Shown: positions 51,201 through 57,483, counted from the first letter of the stretch. The stretch: DNA of 64,000 nt from a virus (IMGVR_UViG_3300032073_000004:54831-118830), one strand, 5' to 3'. Notes: generated from the sequence alone by a model not told the origin. Numbers and translations: made by a program.

Positions 51201-52262
51201 GAAAGTGATGTCACCGTCTTGGTCTGCAAGAATTGCATTAACTGGCGTTCCGTCTTGATTATCCATTTTAAGGGCAAAACGGTTGGCATCACCGGTTCCA
51301 GTTCCCATGTACTTAATCTGCCATCCGTGGGTATCTGTCTGGCCCTCTCTTGCTCTAAGGATGGTGACATCATTATTATCACACTCCGCAACGAAGGCAG
51401 GATTATTATCACTCTCTTTGTTTATGGTAAGGGTATTGCTAGAATTAAAAGTTAAGTTCGCTTCGCCGCTTATTGCAGAAGCCCCCGTTGCGGTTACTAC
51501 TCTATCGTCTAAACCGTTTGATAGTGTGGCACCACCACCAGCCGAAGGGAGATTAGAAATTAAAACTTTCTTAGTAGAGTTGTCAGTTACATCTTGTAAG
51601 ACAACATAGTCCGAGGTTGCCGCCGTTGTGCCCAAGGCAGATAGTTCATTTACATCCAGCGACAATACCCCGCTTGATGCTGCGAGGCCATTGCCAGCCA
51701 TAAACGTAGCGACATCATCAATACTCTCTAACTGTTCGGTAGAACCGTCGGAGTCTAAAACTAAAAACTTATCACCAGAGGCTATTTGTACATCTGAAAA
51801 CTCGCTTATGTCTACATTTAAAGTTGCAGCTCCAGAGTTCGCTCCACCAGATAAGCCAGTACCCGCAATAACAGAAGTTATGTCAGCGTCGATGGTGCTT
51901 GTAAGGTTTGAAACGGTTACTTTTTTTGTAGAGTTGTCGGTGATGTCCTGCACCACGATGAAGTCACCGCTAGCAGGCGCTGTGCCCAACGCTGTTAGCT
52001 CGCTAGCATCGAGGGCTAGCGATACCTCACCCGCAGTCCCACCCCCGGAGAGGCCGACTCCGGCGCTCACAGAGGTAATGTCACCATCACCTCCACCGGT
52101 ATGAAAGTCAAATATCTCTGTCTCGACACCTTTGATGACTTGAAAAACTTTAAGATTGTCATCGTCGCCCACACGAATATCGAAATATGTTCCCTTGCTT
52201 CGGGCTTTATTCAATATTTTGAGGGTTTCGGACCAAAGGTTGCTTAGTTTGTTTGAAGGCAT
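48207..52262 (-). CDS. Repeat-rich tail fibre protein
   Basis: The protein has 1351 residues. The ATG at 52262 is chosen because GGAG lies seven bases before it. The N-terminus (L-W-S-E-T-L-K-I-L-N-K-A-R) is probably the attachment part. The shaft is built from repeats: D-I-T-S-V-x-A-G-x-G-L-S-G-G; L-N-Y-V-D-G-V-T-S-A-I-Q-T-Q-L three times; and S-P-T-F-T-G-N, usual in marine T4-like fibres. Gly, Ser, Thr, Asn and Asp dominate, and there are many beta strands. The last 120 residues form a distinct tip (W-Y-F-D-G-T-D-G-T-H-N-W-A), likely host-binding. A hairpin covers its ribosome site. Confidence 0.88.
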   Translation of the reverse strand: MPSNKLSNLWSETLKILNKARSKGTYFDIRVGDDDNLKVFQVIKGVETEIFDFHTGGGDGDITSVSAGVGLSGGGTAGEVSLALDASELTALGTAPASGDFIVVQDITDNSTKKVTVSNLTSTIDADITSVIAGTGLSGGANSGAATLNVDISEFSDVQIASGDKFLVLDSDGSTEQLESIDDVATFMAGNGLAASSGVLSLDVNELSALGTTAATSDYVVLQDVTDNSTKKVLISNLPSAGGGATLSNGLDDRVVTATGASAISGEANLTFNSSNTLTINKESDNNPAFVAECDNNDVTILRAREGQTDTHGWQIKYMGTGTGDANRFALKMDNQDGTPVNAILADQDGDITFGADVNVSTHDGSANGFKLGGTLVTATAAELNYVDGVTSAIQTQLNAKAPAASPTFTGNLAAAAISGSSTLQVAGATSLGNNLSVEGTISGSGAATLGDTLRVEGDLTAHKDIVVEGGDINGTTSDLNIRSYGDINLVIDSNNNSSNEFTVNAYNTEILNLDESGNLQIDGDLTIGTTTVSAFGKTLIDDANASTARATLGLGSLATLSSIDISDNTNLAVGNGLDLTGDHLSVDVTDFMSSGANNRVLTATGTGSFKGNSDLTWDGASLTITKLTETTPAIIMNGGNDTDADVIRVLQSGVQTHGWAIRYLGDNDGDANQFALIMDNQSGTDVNALLVDQDGDATFGADVNISTHDGSANGFKLGGTLVTATATELNYVDGVTSAIQTQLDGKLATGGNAATATNATNATNVTTATDSGNASHYLTFVDSTAATQQLKTDAGISYNPSLNRVGINETSPAAALHVDRNATVGDIGGLTLGNATVKITDSSTNMYIDGNSINTDGNTYLNVSTNYDLYFGTNDTERMRIQNDGDVGVGTNDPDSKFHIKQSAQDSTGGIRLEKSDADNWFPIYYNSSGNLIFGQRDSTTNTAISIKGTNGFVGILDSTPSYTLDVNGDIRCTDDMFVNDDLTVTGDADISSHNGSSAGLSLGGTLVTATATELNYVDGVTSAIQTQLDAKAPTASPTFTGNATFDTDTLYVDSSGNKVGIGTTSPYANLSIEGDADGGVVSIRLGGDNSSASNFSGRLEMAEDTNGSQVMTYGAFLDYDGDAASPHNGMLHLGVRDNSTSDTNVLSISRKATANSLFISGSGNVGIGTNNPKVPLDIVSGSTLLSQTIMDGATTTFSCGSFTTTYKQINSDSDANIKPSITFTVPASRKVLVTLKMSIRDFDSSENLWRCRITDSDSESTEGSWGSDWNDEQINGHTEEKFGIYVLQWYFDGTDGTHNWAAGESKTMYFQMKVDSTNENVQVKAGAGYAPLMIKAESVPANVNFINLG
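49130..49290 (-). repeat. Tail-fibre DNA repeat, copy 1 of 3
   Basis: Encodes A-S-P-T-F-T-G-N...L-N-Y-V-D-G-V-T-S-A-I. Related copies lie at 50028-50168 and 51030-51200. Such in-frame repeats can recombine to change fibre length. Confidence 0.75.
50028..50168 (-). repeat. Tail-fibre DNA repeat, copy 2 of 3
   Basis: Closest to copy 3 at 51030-51200, sharing the G-T-L-V-T-A-T-A-x-E-L-N-Y block and a following D-G-S-A-N-G-F-K-L-G-G. Confidence 0.75.
51030..51200 (-). repeat. Tail-fibre DNA repeat, copy 3 of 3
   Basis: Same block as copies 1 and 2, with few silent differences from copy 2, which suggests recent duplication or gene conversion. Confidence 0.75.
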
Positions 52263-52298
52263 AAAAAACTCCGTCCCAATAAATAGTGAGGAACGGAG
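52263..52298 (-). terminator. Terminator-like hairpin overlapping the tail-fibre ribosome site
   Basis: Nine-base stem CTCCGTTCC/GGGACGGAG (52290-52298 and 52269-52277) with a 12-base loop, followed by six T and then the ATG at 52262. It can end transcription from the small-gene region, and the right arm contains the GGAG used by the fibre gene. Confidence 0.75.
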
Positions 52299-52362
52299 CA
52301 TTTGTTGCTTATCGGCAGCGAAGCGCCGAATTTTTTGCGATTTTTTTTGCGCTAAATTTTTT

Positions 52363-52575
52363 CTAGAGGCTTAAATTGTATTTTTTGCTCAAATAAGCCT
52401 TAATTTCTTCCGGGCTTGAGGCTGTCATGATAGGTCGCTCCTCATTGTGAAGCATATAAAGCTCCCTACCGTCCTTTGTTCCCATAGTAACGTGCAAATT
52501 TAGGCCATTTCTCTTAATAGAGAACACTTCTCTTACTTCATCCCACATATCTAACTCCAAAATAAACTTATTCAT
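52363..52575 (-). CDS. Small protein of unknown function
   Basis: The 70-residue protein is alpha/beta, with V-F-S-I-K-R-N-G-L-N-L-H-V-T-M-G and a C-terminal helix P-E-E-I-K-A-Y-L-S-K-K. No family is recognised. It overlaps the gene before it. Confidence 0.58.
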   Translation of the reverse strand: MNKFILELDMWDEVREVFSIKRNGLNLHVTMGTKDGRELYMLHNEERPIMTASSPEEIKAYLSKKYNLSL

Positions 52576-52768
52576 CCACTTTTTGTTCCGTTACGTCCAG
52601 AGTACCAGCGAAATTCGCCCTTTCAGAGACTTTTGCAGTACCATCCATAAGACTTTCGAGGTCATAACCTAAATTTTCGAGCGTATCTCGCATAATTTCT
52701 GCTTTTTTCTTAGCTTTGCGTTTAATTCGCTCTTCTCTTTTGGTAAACTTCTTCATCATTTTGCCCAT
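52568..52768 (-). CDS. Small basic helical protein
   Basis: The protein has 66 residues with AGGAG upstream. The first half is Lys/Arg-rich (R-E-E-R-I-K-R-K-A-K-K-K), then acidic. Probably a nucleic-acid or protein-binding helix; unknown. Confidence 0.58.
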   Translation of the reverse strand: MGKMMKKFTKREERIKRKAKKKAEIMRDTLENLGYDLESLMDGTAKVSERANFAGTLDVTEQKVDE

Positions 52769-52777
52769 TATTGTCTC

Positions 52778-53059
52778 CTATTGTTGTAAGTATGGGGAAA
52801 CGAGGTCTATCTCCTCGTCAAAAAACTCTTCTTTGCGTCCATCCGGTAAAAGTACGAGATATAATGGAACATATTCGAACGGTTCATCAGGACTATTATA
52901 TATTTCAGGGTGCTCGCGGTACAATTCAATATCATAATATCTCTCACTATAAAAAGGAGACTCCAGCTCGTGACATACATTCAAGACAATGCCAACGTGA
53001 TGGTACATATCCTTATTAACGAAAGCAGGCTCCCTTATCTTAACTAAGTCTCCCTTCAT
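52778..53059 (-). CDS. Small SH3-like barrel protein
   Basis: The protein has 93 residues. The ATG at 53059 (AGGA upstream) is preferred, since the longer start at 53089 coincides with the promoter start point. The pattern M-K-G-D-L-V-K-I-R...H-V-G-I-V-L-N-V is the standard small-barrel form, with a Tyr- and Glu-rich second half. Function unknown. Confidence 0.62.
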   Translation of the reverse strand: MKGDLVKIREPAFVNKDMYHHVGIVLNVCHELESPFYSERYYDIELYREHPEIYNSPDEPFEYVPLYLVLLPDGRKEEFFDEEIDLVSPYLQQ

Positions 53060-53097
53060 GTACTTCGGTTCCTTCTTCTTGACACCCATAGCACACT

Positions 53098-53126
53098 ATT
53101 GTAGCACAGATACTCACAAAAGTCAA
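53098..53126 (-). promoter_or_regulatory. Sigma-70 promoter
   Basis: On the minus strand: TTGACT (53121-53126), a 17-base spacer and TACAAT (53098-53103). Drives the group 52363-53059, which ends at the hairpin before the tail-fibre gene. Confidence 0.78.
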
Positions 53127-53129
53127 ATA

Positions 53130-53309
53130 TTATTTAATAAGAGATACTTTATCTTCCACATACCATGAGTTACCACCCGCCATCTTGATGAAACCAATAG
53201 TAGGCTCAACGTAGTACCATATATCCTCATGGGCTGAGACTCCCCTTACTTCTCCCTCGAAAAGCAACTCACCATCTTTTACAAGTACCTTGTCTCCAAT
53301 ACTAAGCAT
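53130..53309 (-). CDS. Small SH3-like barrel protein
   Basis: This 59-residue protein starts at 53309 after an AGGAGG; a longer reading is unlikely. M-L-S-I-G-D-K-V-L-V-K-D-G and W-Y-V-E-D-K-V-S-L-I mark the small barrel type. Confidence 0.65.
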   Translation of the reverse strand: MLSIGDKVLVKDGELLFEGEVRGVSAHEDIWYYVEPTIGFIKMAGGNSWYVEDKVSLIK

Positions 53310-53434
53310 GTACCTAACCCTCCTATGAAACTCTCTTAGAGAAGCTTCTGTTAGCTTACACAAATATGCTAAGCATTAGTACATAGTATTAGATATATGC
53401 TATTGAAAAAACTCAAAAAATAACAAGCAGAATT

Positions 53435-53791
53435 TTAGCAGCCTTCCCATGACTCCAAATCATCGTCGTTGTAGGCCATCTCATAAGTATCTGTCTCTTC
53501 ATTGTACCTAAGAGGCGATAGGTTGTTGTGTCCCATCCACATAGAGCGACAACTAAGCTGCTTTACCGCACTTAACATGTCGTCTTTCTCTATCTGTTCT
53601 GCTATATCGTGTATTAGGCCCTCGTCTATCCAAGGTTTTATCTTATAATACACCTGATCTAAGTTTACACTGGTCCATGACAATGAAGGATCTTCTTTTA
53701 TCTCTAGTATTTCCGCTGCATAGCAATAGTCTTTAACAATCTGGCTAGTCGGCCAACGGTTGACCAACACAATATCACCTATCCTATACAT
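53435..53791 (-). CDS. Small barrel protein with helical extension
   Basis: The protein has 118 residues from the ATG at 53791, where GAAGG lies upstream. It begins Y-R-I-G-D-I-V-L-V-N-R-W and continues with a helical acidic part ending D-D-D-L-E-S-W-E. Same family look as its neighbours. Confidence 0.6.
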   Translation of the reverse strand: MYRIGDIVLVNRWPTSQIVKDYCYAAEILEIKEDPSLSWTSVNLDQVYYKIKPWIDEGLIHDIAEQIEKDDMLSAVKQLSCRSMWMGHNNLSPLRYNEETDTYEMAYNDDDLESWEGC

Positions 53792-54041
53792 TCCCTTCAT
53801 CCTTCTCATTAGGTTCCCCATCCCAATTTTCCATGTATTGGTAAATAGGTGCCAACTTGACTAACCTCTGAGGATGCCAATCAACTTTTCCTGATGCGTT
53901 GTTTGGAATGACCTTGTAGAACACCTCTTTGTCGTGTGCCCTCTCTGCGACATCTGCGACAATGCCCTTAAAACCCATTGATGGTGCGCGTTGCATTACT
54001 ACAACCTCTGTACCGATGCCTATTATCATGCTATTTGTCAT
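53784..54041 (-). CDS. Small barrel protein
   Basis: The protein has 85 residues. I-G-I-G-T-E-V-V-V-M...F-K-G-I-V-A-D-V and D-W-H-P-Q-R-L-V-K-L show the small barrel pattern. GGAG lies six bases before the ATG. Overlaps both neighbours. Confidence 0.62.
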   Translation of the reverse strand: MTNSMIIGIGTEVVVMQRAPSMGFKGIVADVAERAHDKEVFYKVIPNNASGKVDWHPQRLVKLAPIYQYMENWDGEPNEKDEGNV

Positions 54042-54180
54042 ACTGGCTCCACTCTTCGTTGAATACCCATCGTCTTACGCCCGTCTTGTTGCTCATCATA
54101 AGTGCATGGTCAAAGTACAAGTCCAATACGAGCCACGATGTCTCATCCATTCTTCTTATTAGTAAGTCACCTATTTTCAT
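54031..54180 (-). CDS. Short barrel protein
   Basis: This 49-residue ORF has AAGGAG before the ATG. K-I-G-D-L-L-I-R-R and W-V-F-N-E-E-W resemble the neighbouring barrel proteins in short form. The ribosome site and coupling to the next gene support it. Confidence 0.62.
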   Translation of the reverse strand: MKIGDLLIRRMDETSWLVLDLYFDHALMMSNKTGVRRWVFNEEWSQYDK

Positions 54181-54235
54181 GCTGTCTCCTTAATTCTCAA
54201 AAATTGGGCCGTGTGTTACGAACGCCCTTAGCTTG

Positions 54236-54312
54236 CTTTATACCCCCCTAGTAGGTAGTAGTACCCACTCTCCGGGTACCCCCCCGGTGGGGGGTAGGGG
54301 TAGGGGGGTGTG
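54236..54312. other. G/C-run hairpin region between small genes
   Basis: An unusually GC-rich gap in an AT-rich genome. It holds the perfect stem TACCCCCC/GGGGGGTA (54277-54284 and 54289-54296), other GTACCC/GGGTAC pairs and, on the plus strand, several runs of four to six G that could form a quadruplex. It lies in the leader of the 54180 gene. Function unknown. Confidence 0.7.
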
Positions 54313-54319
54313 CCCTTGC

Positions 54320-54598
54320 TTAGAACACCTCGTCACGCTTGCCCATTTGATATGTCAATGGCCTAAACCAATGGCGACCCTTGCATAGGTTAGGGTGCTG
54401 CCTCCTGCATGCATCAAGTGGCTTCTCCTTGGTATCTTCTAAGTGTACCTTAACATGCACCGCTTGTGTCATGTCAGGATACACGCTGCCATACTTAGTG
54501 TTATACTTATACGGCGCAAGGATAGCAGTGAACTCACACAGCATTGCCTTGATCGCACCGCGCTTTAACTTCTTACTCTTTGTACTTTTTCTAGCCAT
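54320..54598 (-). CDS. Small basic protein of unknown function
   Basis: The protein has 92 residues, with AGGAG before the ATG and a consensus promoter just upstream. It starts R-K-S-T-K-S-K-K-L-K-R-G and has a cysteine pair (D-A-C-R-R-Q-H-P-N-L-C). It could bind nucleic acids. Confidence 0.62.
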   Translation of the reverse strand: MARKSTKSKKLKRGAIKAMLCEFTAILAPYKYNTKYGSVYPDMTQAVHVKVHLEDTKEKPLDACRRQHPNLCKGRHWFRPLTYQMGKRDEVF

Positions 54599-54606
54599 GT
54601 GATCTC

Positions 54607-54735
54607 CTAAATGAAATACTTACCTACTATTATACCAAGAATGAACCAGCATGTCAAGTCTGCTAGGTGTGCTACTAATAGTTTTCTGTTATGTCTCTCG
54701 CATACTTTGAGCCACTGATATGTATGATCGTTCAT
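54607..54735 (-). CDS. Small single-helix membrane protein
   Basis: This 42-residue ORF has a TAATG overlap with the gene before it, and AGGGAG lies seven bases upstream. A hydrophobic stretch W-F-I-L-G-I-I-V-G is near the end. The promoter for the next gene lies inside this ORF, which is unusual but not contradictory. Confidence 0.5.
   Translation of the reverse strand: MNDHTYQWLKVCERHNRKLLVAHLADLTCWFILGIIVGKYFI
54629..54657 (-). promoter_or_regulatory. Consensus sigma-70 promoter
   Basis: Perfect TTGACA (54652-54657), a 17-base spacer and TATAAT (54629-54634) on the minus strand, starting transcription of the 54320-54598 gene. Confidence 0.88.
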
Positions 54736-55163
54736 TATGCTTGCTCCCTTACATATGTCATCACCCATCGTGATGCATAGTTGTTATATTCTTCTTTGTT
54801 TATGTTTATTTTTAATCTACCCGCCAACTTTAGTCCACGCTTCCATGCGTCTAGCTCCTCCGCGATAACTTCACATCGGTATGCATTGCGGCGCTTGTTG
54901 ACCTTGCTATCCTTGAAGCGATAGGCAGCGAGGGTAGGGAAACTTTCCTTGTAACCTTTGCTGTTGTACGCAATCGCATGACCACATTCGTGAAGCAGGG
55001 AATAGACTTGGTTCTTCTTGCTCTTGATCTTAGAGTTATAGACAATATGTTTCTCCTCATGTAGATAGGCATCAATGCCATAGCTCTTGTATACCTCGAA
55101 GCCACGTCTATGTGCCCATGCTTCCAGTTTAGCTAATGCTGTAGTATATTCTTTCTTGTTCAT
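54735..55163 (-). CDS. ImmA/IrrE-like zinc metallopeptidase-like protein
   Basis: The protein has 142 residues. The ATG at 55163 is used; a TTG three codons earlier is possible. H58-E59-C-G-H62 is an HExxH site, and E-V-I-A-E-E-L-D-A-W near 100 supplies the third Glu ligand of gluzincin-like or IrrE-type peptidases. A basic helix follows. No DNA-binding domain is attached. It could act on a host regulator or defence protein; that is inference. Confidence 0.72.
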   Translation of the reverse strand: MNKKEYTTALAKLEAWAHRRGFEVYKSYGIDAYLHEEKHIVYNSKIKSKKNQVYSLLHECGHAIAYNSKGYKESFPTLAAYRFKDSKVNKRRNAYRCEVIAEELDAWKRGLKLAGRLKININKEEYNNYASRWVMTYVREQA

Positions 55164-55196
55164 ACTTAACAAATACCTTCTTTTATGTTATAATTA

Positions 55197-55418
55197 TTAT
55201 AGTTTTGTTCCCGGCAAAACAGGTTGCTCAGTCTCAGCATCGTATATGATCACGGGGAGGTCTTGTGATCGAAGCTTGAGCTGAAGTGCTTGCCTAGCAT
55301 CTTCCAATTCACTGAAGATGGCTACTGTAGTGTGCCCAAAGTGTGGGCTGATGGTCCTTAACTCATAGCGAGAGAAGGTTACGTTAGGATGTTTTTGTGA
55401 ATATAGTTTGTTAGTCAT
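55197..55418 (-). CDS. Small protein of unknown function
   Basis: The protein has 73 residues. A short beta part (N-V-T-F-S-R-Y-E-L-R-T-I) is followed by a helix (D-A-R-Q-A-L-Q-L-K-L) and strand V-I-I-Y-D-A-E-T. No family recognised. Confidence 0.58.
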   Translation of the reverse strand: MTNKLYSQKHPNVTFSRYELRTISPHFGHTTVAIFSELEDARQALQLKLRSQDLPVIIYDAETEQPVLPGTKL

Positions 55419-55419
55419 G

Positions 55420-55743
55420 TTATCGTTCTCCCGCCACAGTATTCATGCGGCTTTCAGGTGCTAAAAAGGTTTGCCATTCACGGCCATGAAGCTCGGACAG
55501 GTCCATAGGCGCACCACGATCATCATAGCGGTTACACATACGCTTGAAGGCGTTGATGTGCTTGCTTGTGGTTGTGGAATATCTTTCTGCGGTTTCGTGT
55601 ACGGTTGCGTCACGGTAGTTGACAACTAACACAGGCACACCATAGGAGAAATAAACATCCTTGTCCCAAGTGAGGTCCAGTTCTTCATCTGGAATTTGCA
55701 CAATAACGCGAGTTTGGTTCTTACCTAAGTTTTCTAATTTCAT
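55420..55743 (-). CDS. Small protein of unknown function
   Basis: The protein has 107 residues. It opens with a beta-rich half (R-V-I-V-Q-I-P-D-E-E-L-D-L) and closes with R-E-W-Q-T-F-L and a short basic end. Similar short proteins are common among small genes of large phages; role unknown. Confidence 0.6.
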   Translation of the reverse strand: MKLENLGKNQTRVIVQIPDEELDLTWDKDVYFSYGVPVLVVNYRDATVHETAERYSTTTSKHINAFKRMCNRYDDRGAPMDLSELHGREWQTFLAPESRMNTVAGER

Positions 55744-55745
55744 AT

Positions 55746-55889
55746 TTACTCCTCTTCATATCCGTCAAACCAGCCATCGCCGGAGGTTGCAGGGTCTTTA
55801 CAGTGGGCTTGTGCTTGTTCGAGAGTTAAACCTCGCTTGATAACACGGTTATTGCCTTTAAAACGAAACCTAATAATCTTATATGTCAT
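55746..55889 (-). CDS. Short conserved phage protein
   Basis: This 47-residue ORF starts at the ATG at 55889. The sequence Y-K-I-I-R-F-R-F-K and T-L-E-Q-A-Q-A-H-C-K-D-P...G-D-G-W-F-D-G-Y is one I have seen often in phages of many bacteria, always of this size and unknown function. A longer upstream reading is an overlap artefact. Confidence 0.72.
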   Translation of the reverse strand: MTYKIIRFRFKGNNRVIKRGLTLEQAQAHCKDPATSGDGWFDGYEEE

Positions 55890-55890
55890 A

Positions 55891-56223
55891 TTATCGCACC
55901 TCTTCTTTAACTTCAAGTGAATTGTATTCAGGGCTACGTTCGCGAGTAAAGAAATAATACTCGTTGTCAAAGCTCCCGAAATACAGGGCATGCTCAGGCT
56001 GAGGCTCGCGAGCGTCGGGGTAAGCCTGAGTTTCATTTACCATGCTAGCAAGATCACCAATGGTGTGCTTTGCCTCATGGTGTGTCCACATAAGGCGAGC
56101 AATGGCTAGTTCCATGATCTCGCTCTTGGTCAAACACTTGTTGACCATGTATTCGGCCACGGCTTGGCTCACCTTGGTTTGATTGACTTTTGTATTGGGG
56201 ATAGTGAGGTATTTGTTTTCCAT
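55891..56223 (-). CDS. Small helical protein of unknown function
   Basis: The protein has 110 residues with its own promoter. The middle helix (S-E-I-M-E-L-A-I-A-R-L-M-W-T-H-H-E-A) and a C-terminal part rich in Tyr, Phe and Glu are visible. No family recognised. Confidence 0.6.
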   Translation of the reverse strand: MENKYLTIPNTKVNQTKVSQAVAEYMVNKCLTKSEIMELAIARLMWTHHEAKHTIGDLASMVNETQAYPDAREPQPEHALYFGSFDNEYYFFTRERSPEYNSLEVKEEVR

Positions 56224-56262
56224 GCTTATTTCCTTTTCGGTTTCGCTGTTTAATATGGGTTA

Positions 56263-56290
56263 ATTATACACTTCTGAGCGAGGATTGCAA
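56263..56290 (-). promoter_or_regulatory. Sigma-70-like promoter
   Basis: TTGCAA (56285-56290), a 16-base spacer and TATAAT (56263-56268) on the minus strand, about 40 bases before the gene at 55891-56223. Confidence 0.65.
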
Positions 56291-56426
56291 GAACTTTCTT
56301 TCCTTATATTCCGGGCACTTACGGATAAAGCGACAATTGAGTGTTTTCGGGGGGTTGCGCGGGAATGCTGGGACTTACGTGGATCTCCATTGAGGGCAGA
56401 TCTGCATCGCCATGTCGCACTAGCAT

Positions 56427-56556
56427 TAAAAAGACACCCACAACTAGAGTAGGTTTAGTCATGGGTGCCTCAAAGATAAGGGGGTTTGATCCTAGCCCCT
56501 ATCATATGTTGTTAAGGCTCGCCGAGCGTAGGAGGGGAACAGCGACATGCCTAACT
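56427..56556 (-). ncRNA. Candidate structured small RNA, about 130 nt
   Basis: A promoter (56562-56590) and a terminator hairpin with a five-T run (about 56427-56471) frame this stretch. In between, GCTCGGCGAGC and AGGGGC...CCCCCT can each form a hairpin. A 47-codon ORF (56319-56462, GAGG before its ATG) begins inside the terminator stem and is the alternative reading. No tRNA signature is seen. Confidence 0.45.
56428..56471 (-). terminator. Rho-independent terminator of the small-RNA cassette
   Basis: Stem GGCACCCA/TGGGTGTC (eight pairs, one G-T) with a loop of about 21 bases and TTTTT after it on the minus strand. Confidence 0.6.
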
Positions 56557-56561
56557 TAAAC

Positions 56562-56590
56562 ATTATATCATGACGACGAGGGTATGTTAA
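56562..56590 (-). promoter_or_regulatory. Sigma-70 promoter of the small-RNA cassette
   Basis: TTAACA (56585-56590), a 17-base spacer and TATAAT (56562-56567) on the minus strand. Transcription would start near 56555. Confidence 0.78.
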
Positions 56591-56609
56591 GTGGTGACGA
56601 CGTTATTTG

Positions 56610-56684
56610 TTACTCTTTTTTAACGCAGTGCGTATATACTATGTAACGTGCGTGTGCTAGATACATGGCATAGTTCACCACCAT
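56610..56684 (-). CDS. Possible micro-ORF
   Basis: A 24-codon ORF (M-V-V-N-Y-A-M-Y-L-A) directly following the stop of the next micro-ORF upstream. Weak ribosome site. It fills part of an otherwise empty gap in a dense genome, which is the only support. Confidence 0.22.
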   Translation of the reverse strand: MVVNYAMYLAHARYIVYTHCVKKE

Positions 56685-56756
56685 TTACCACTTTATTCCA
56701 CAGAATACCACTAAAGTAGCAACCCCTACCACAGGGCATGCAAAGCTATCACCCAT
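56685..56756 (-). CDS. Possible hydrophobic micro-ORF
   Basis: A 23-codon ORF with a hydrophobic core (V-V-G-V-A-T-L-V-V-F). It starts eight bases after the stop of the 56764 gene and has no clear ribosome site. Confidence 0.25.
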   Translation of the reverse strand: MGDSFACPVVGVATLVVFCGIKW

Positions 56757-56763
56757 CTTTTAG

Positions 56764-56952
56764 CTACTCATCATCATCTTCTTTATCGGCATCGAGCTCC
56801 GCAGCAAGCATCTCTTTAAAGTGTTTAAGCATAGTCTCAGTACCAACAATGGGCATGCCTTGTATAGACTCAGTTACCATCTTCTGCTCATAGTCTCTTA
56901 TCCTATACTCAAGGTATTCTATCTTCTTTTCTTTCTCTTCTCTATTAGTCAT
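56764..56952 (-). CDS. Small helical protein
   Basis: The 62-residue protein is charged and helical (K-I-E-Y-L-E-Y-R-I-R-D-Y-E-Q) with an acidic end. It overlaps its neighbour by eight bases. Unknown function. Confidence 0.55.
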   Translation of the reverse strand: MTNREEKEKKIEYLEYRIRDYEQKMVTESIQGMPIVGTETMLKHFKEMLAAELDADKEDDDE

Positions 56953-57199
56953 CTTCTTCTACTTTCTTTAATTTAAACTCTTGTAGACCATAATGCTCAG
57001 GGTTACTCAGTATGTCCCTACACTTGTCTTTCCATATAAGCTTCTGTATGTATACTTGTACCCATTGCCTATTCTCATAGGAACCTCTTTGGTCTGGTTC
57101 TAGACCTAGCTTCCTTCTCTTATCCTCTGGTACTGAGTTGTACCTTGTACTATACTCTGCTTCTACTTCTTTTACTATTTCATTCCAGCTTTTTATCAT
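56945..57199 (-). CDS. Small helical protein
   Basis: The 84-residue protein has W-N-E-I-V-K-E-V-E-A-E-Y and W-V-Q-V-Y-I-Q-K-L-I-W blocks. No family recognised. Confidence 0.55.
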   Translation of the reverse strand: MIKSWNEIVKEVEAEYSTRYNSVPEDKRRKLGLEPDQRGSYENRQWVQVYIQKLIWKDKCRDILSNPEHYGLQEFKLKKVEEDD

Positions 57200-57210
57200 G
57201 ATACTTACTC

Positions 57211-57471
57211 CTACCCAAGTATAATGTTGTCTGTGTTCTTCATGTACTTTACATGTACTAATTCTATTTTATTATTTACTAATACCCTATAGCATTTATT
57301 CTTTATATCCCTCGGGTCATTCCATTCTTCTCCCGCCCATTCTAGGACGATGCCCACTGTGCCATGTAGTCGCATCTTGCTGAATACTCCAAGCTCTTCG
57401 TACAGGCTGTCTCTTGGTGTGGTATCCCTAATGGAAACCAAGTCACCCTTCTTAAACGTGTTCTCTTGCAT
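57211..57471 (-). CDS. Small SH3-like barrel protein
   Basis: The protein has 86 residues. F-K-K-G-D-L-V-S-I-R...G-T-V-G-I-V-L-E-W and V-L-V-N-N-K-I-E-L-V-H give the typical small-barrel order. Confidence 0.62.
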   Translation of the reverse strand: MQENTFKKGDLVSIRDTTPRDSLYEELGVFSKMRLHGTVGIVLEWAGEEWNDPRDIKNKCYRVLVNNKIELVHVKYMKNTDNIILG

Positions 57472-57483
57472 TGGTGTTCTCTC

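Noticed and set aside
56341-56559. Plus-strand 72-codon ORF in the 56.3 kb gap
   Set aside because: It runs antisense to the structured cassette and has no start signal or familiar sequence.
56460-56560. Possible tRNA
   Set aside because: No seven-base acceptor pair, no anticodon stem and no TTCRA-type loop in the right place on either strand.
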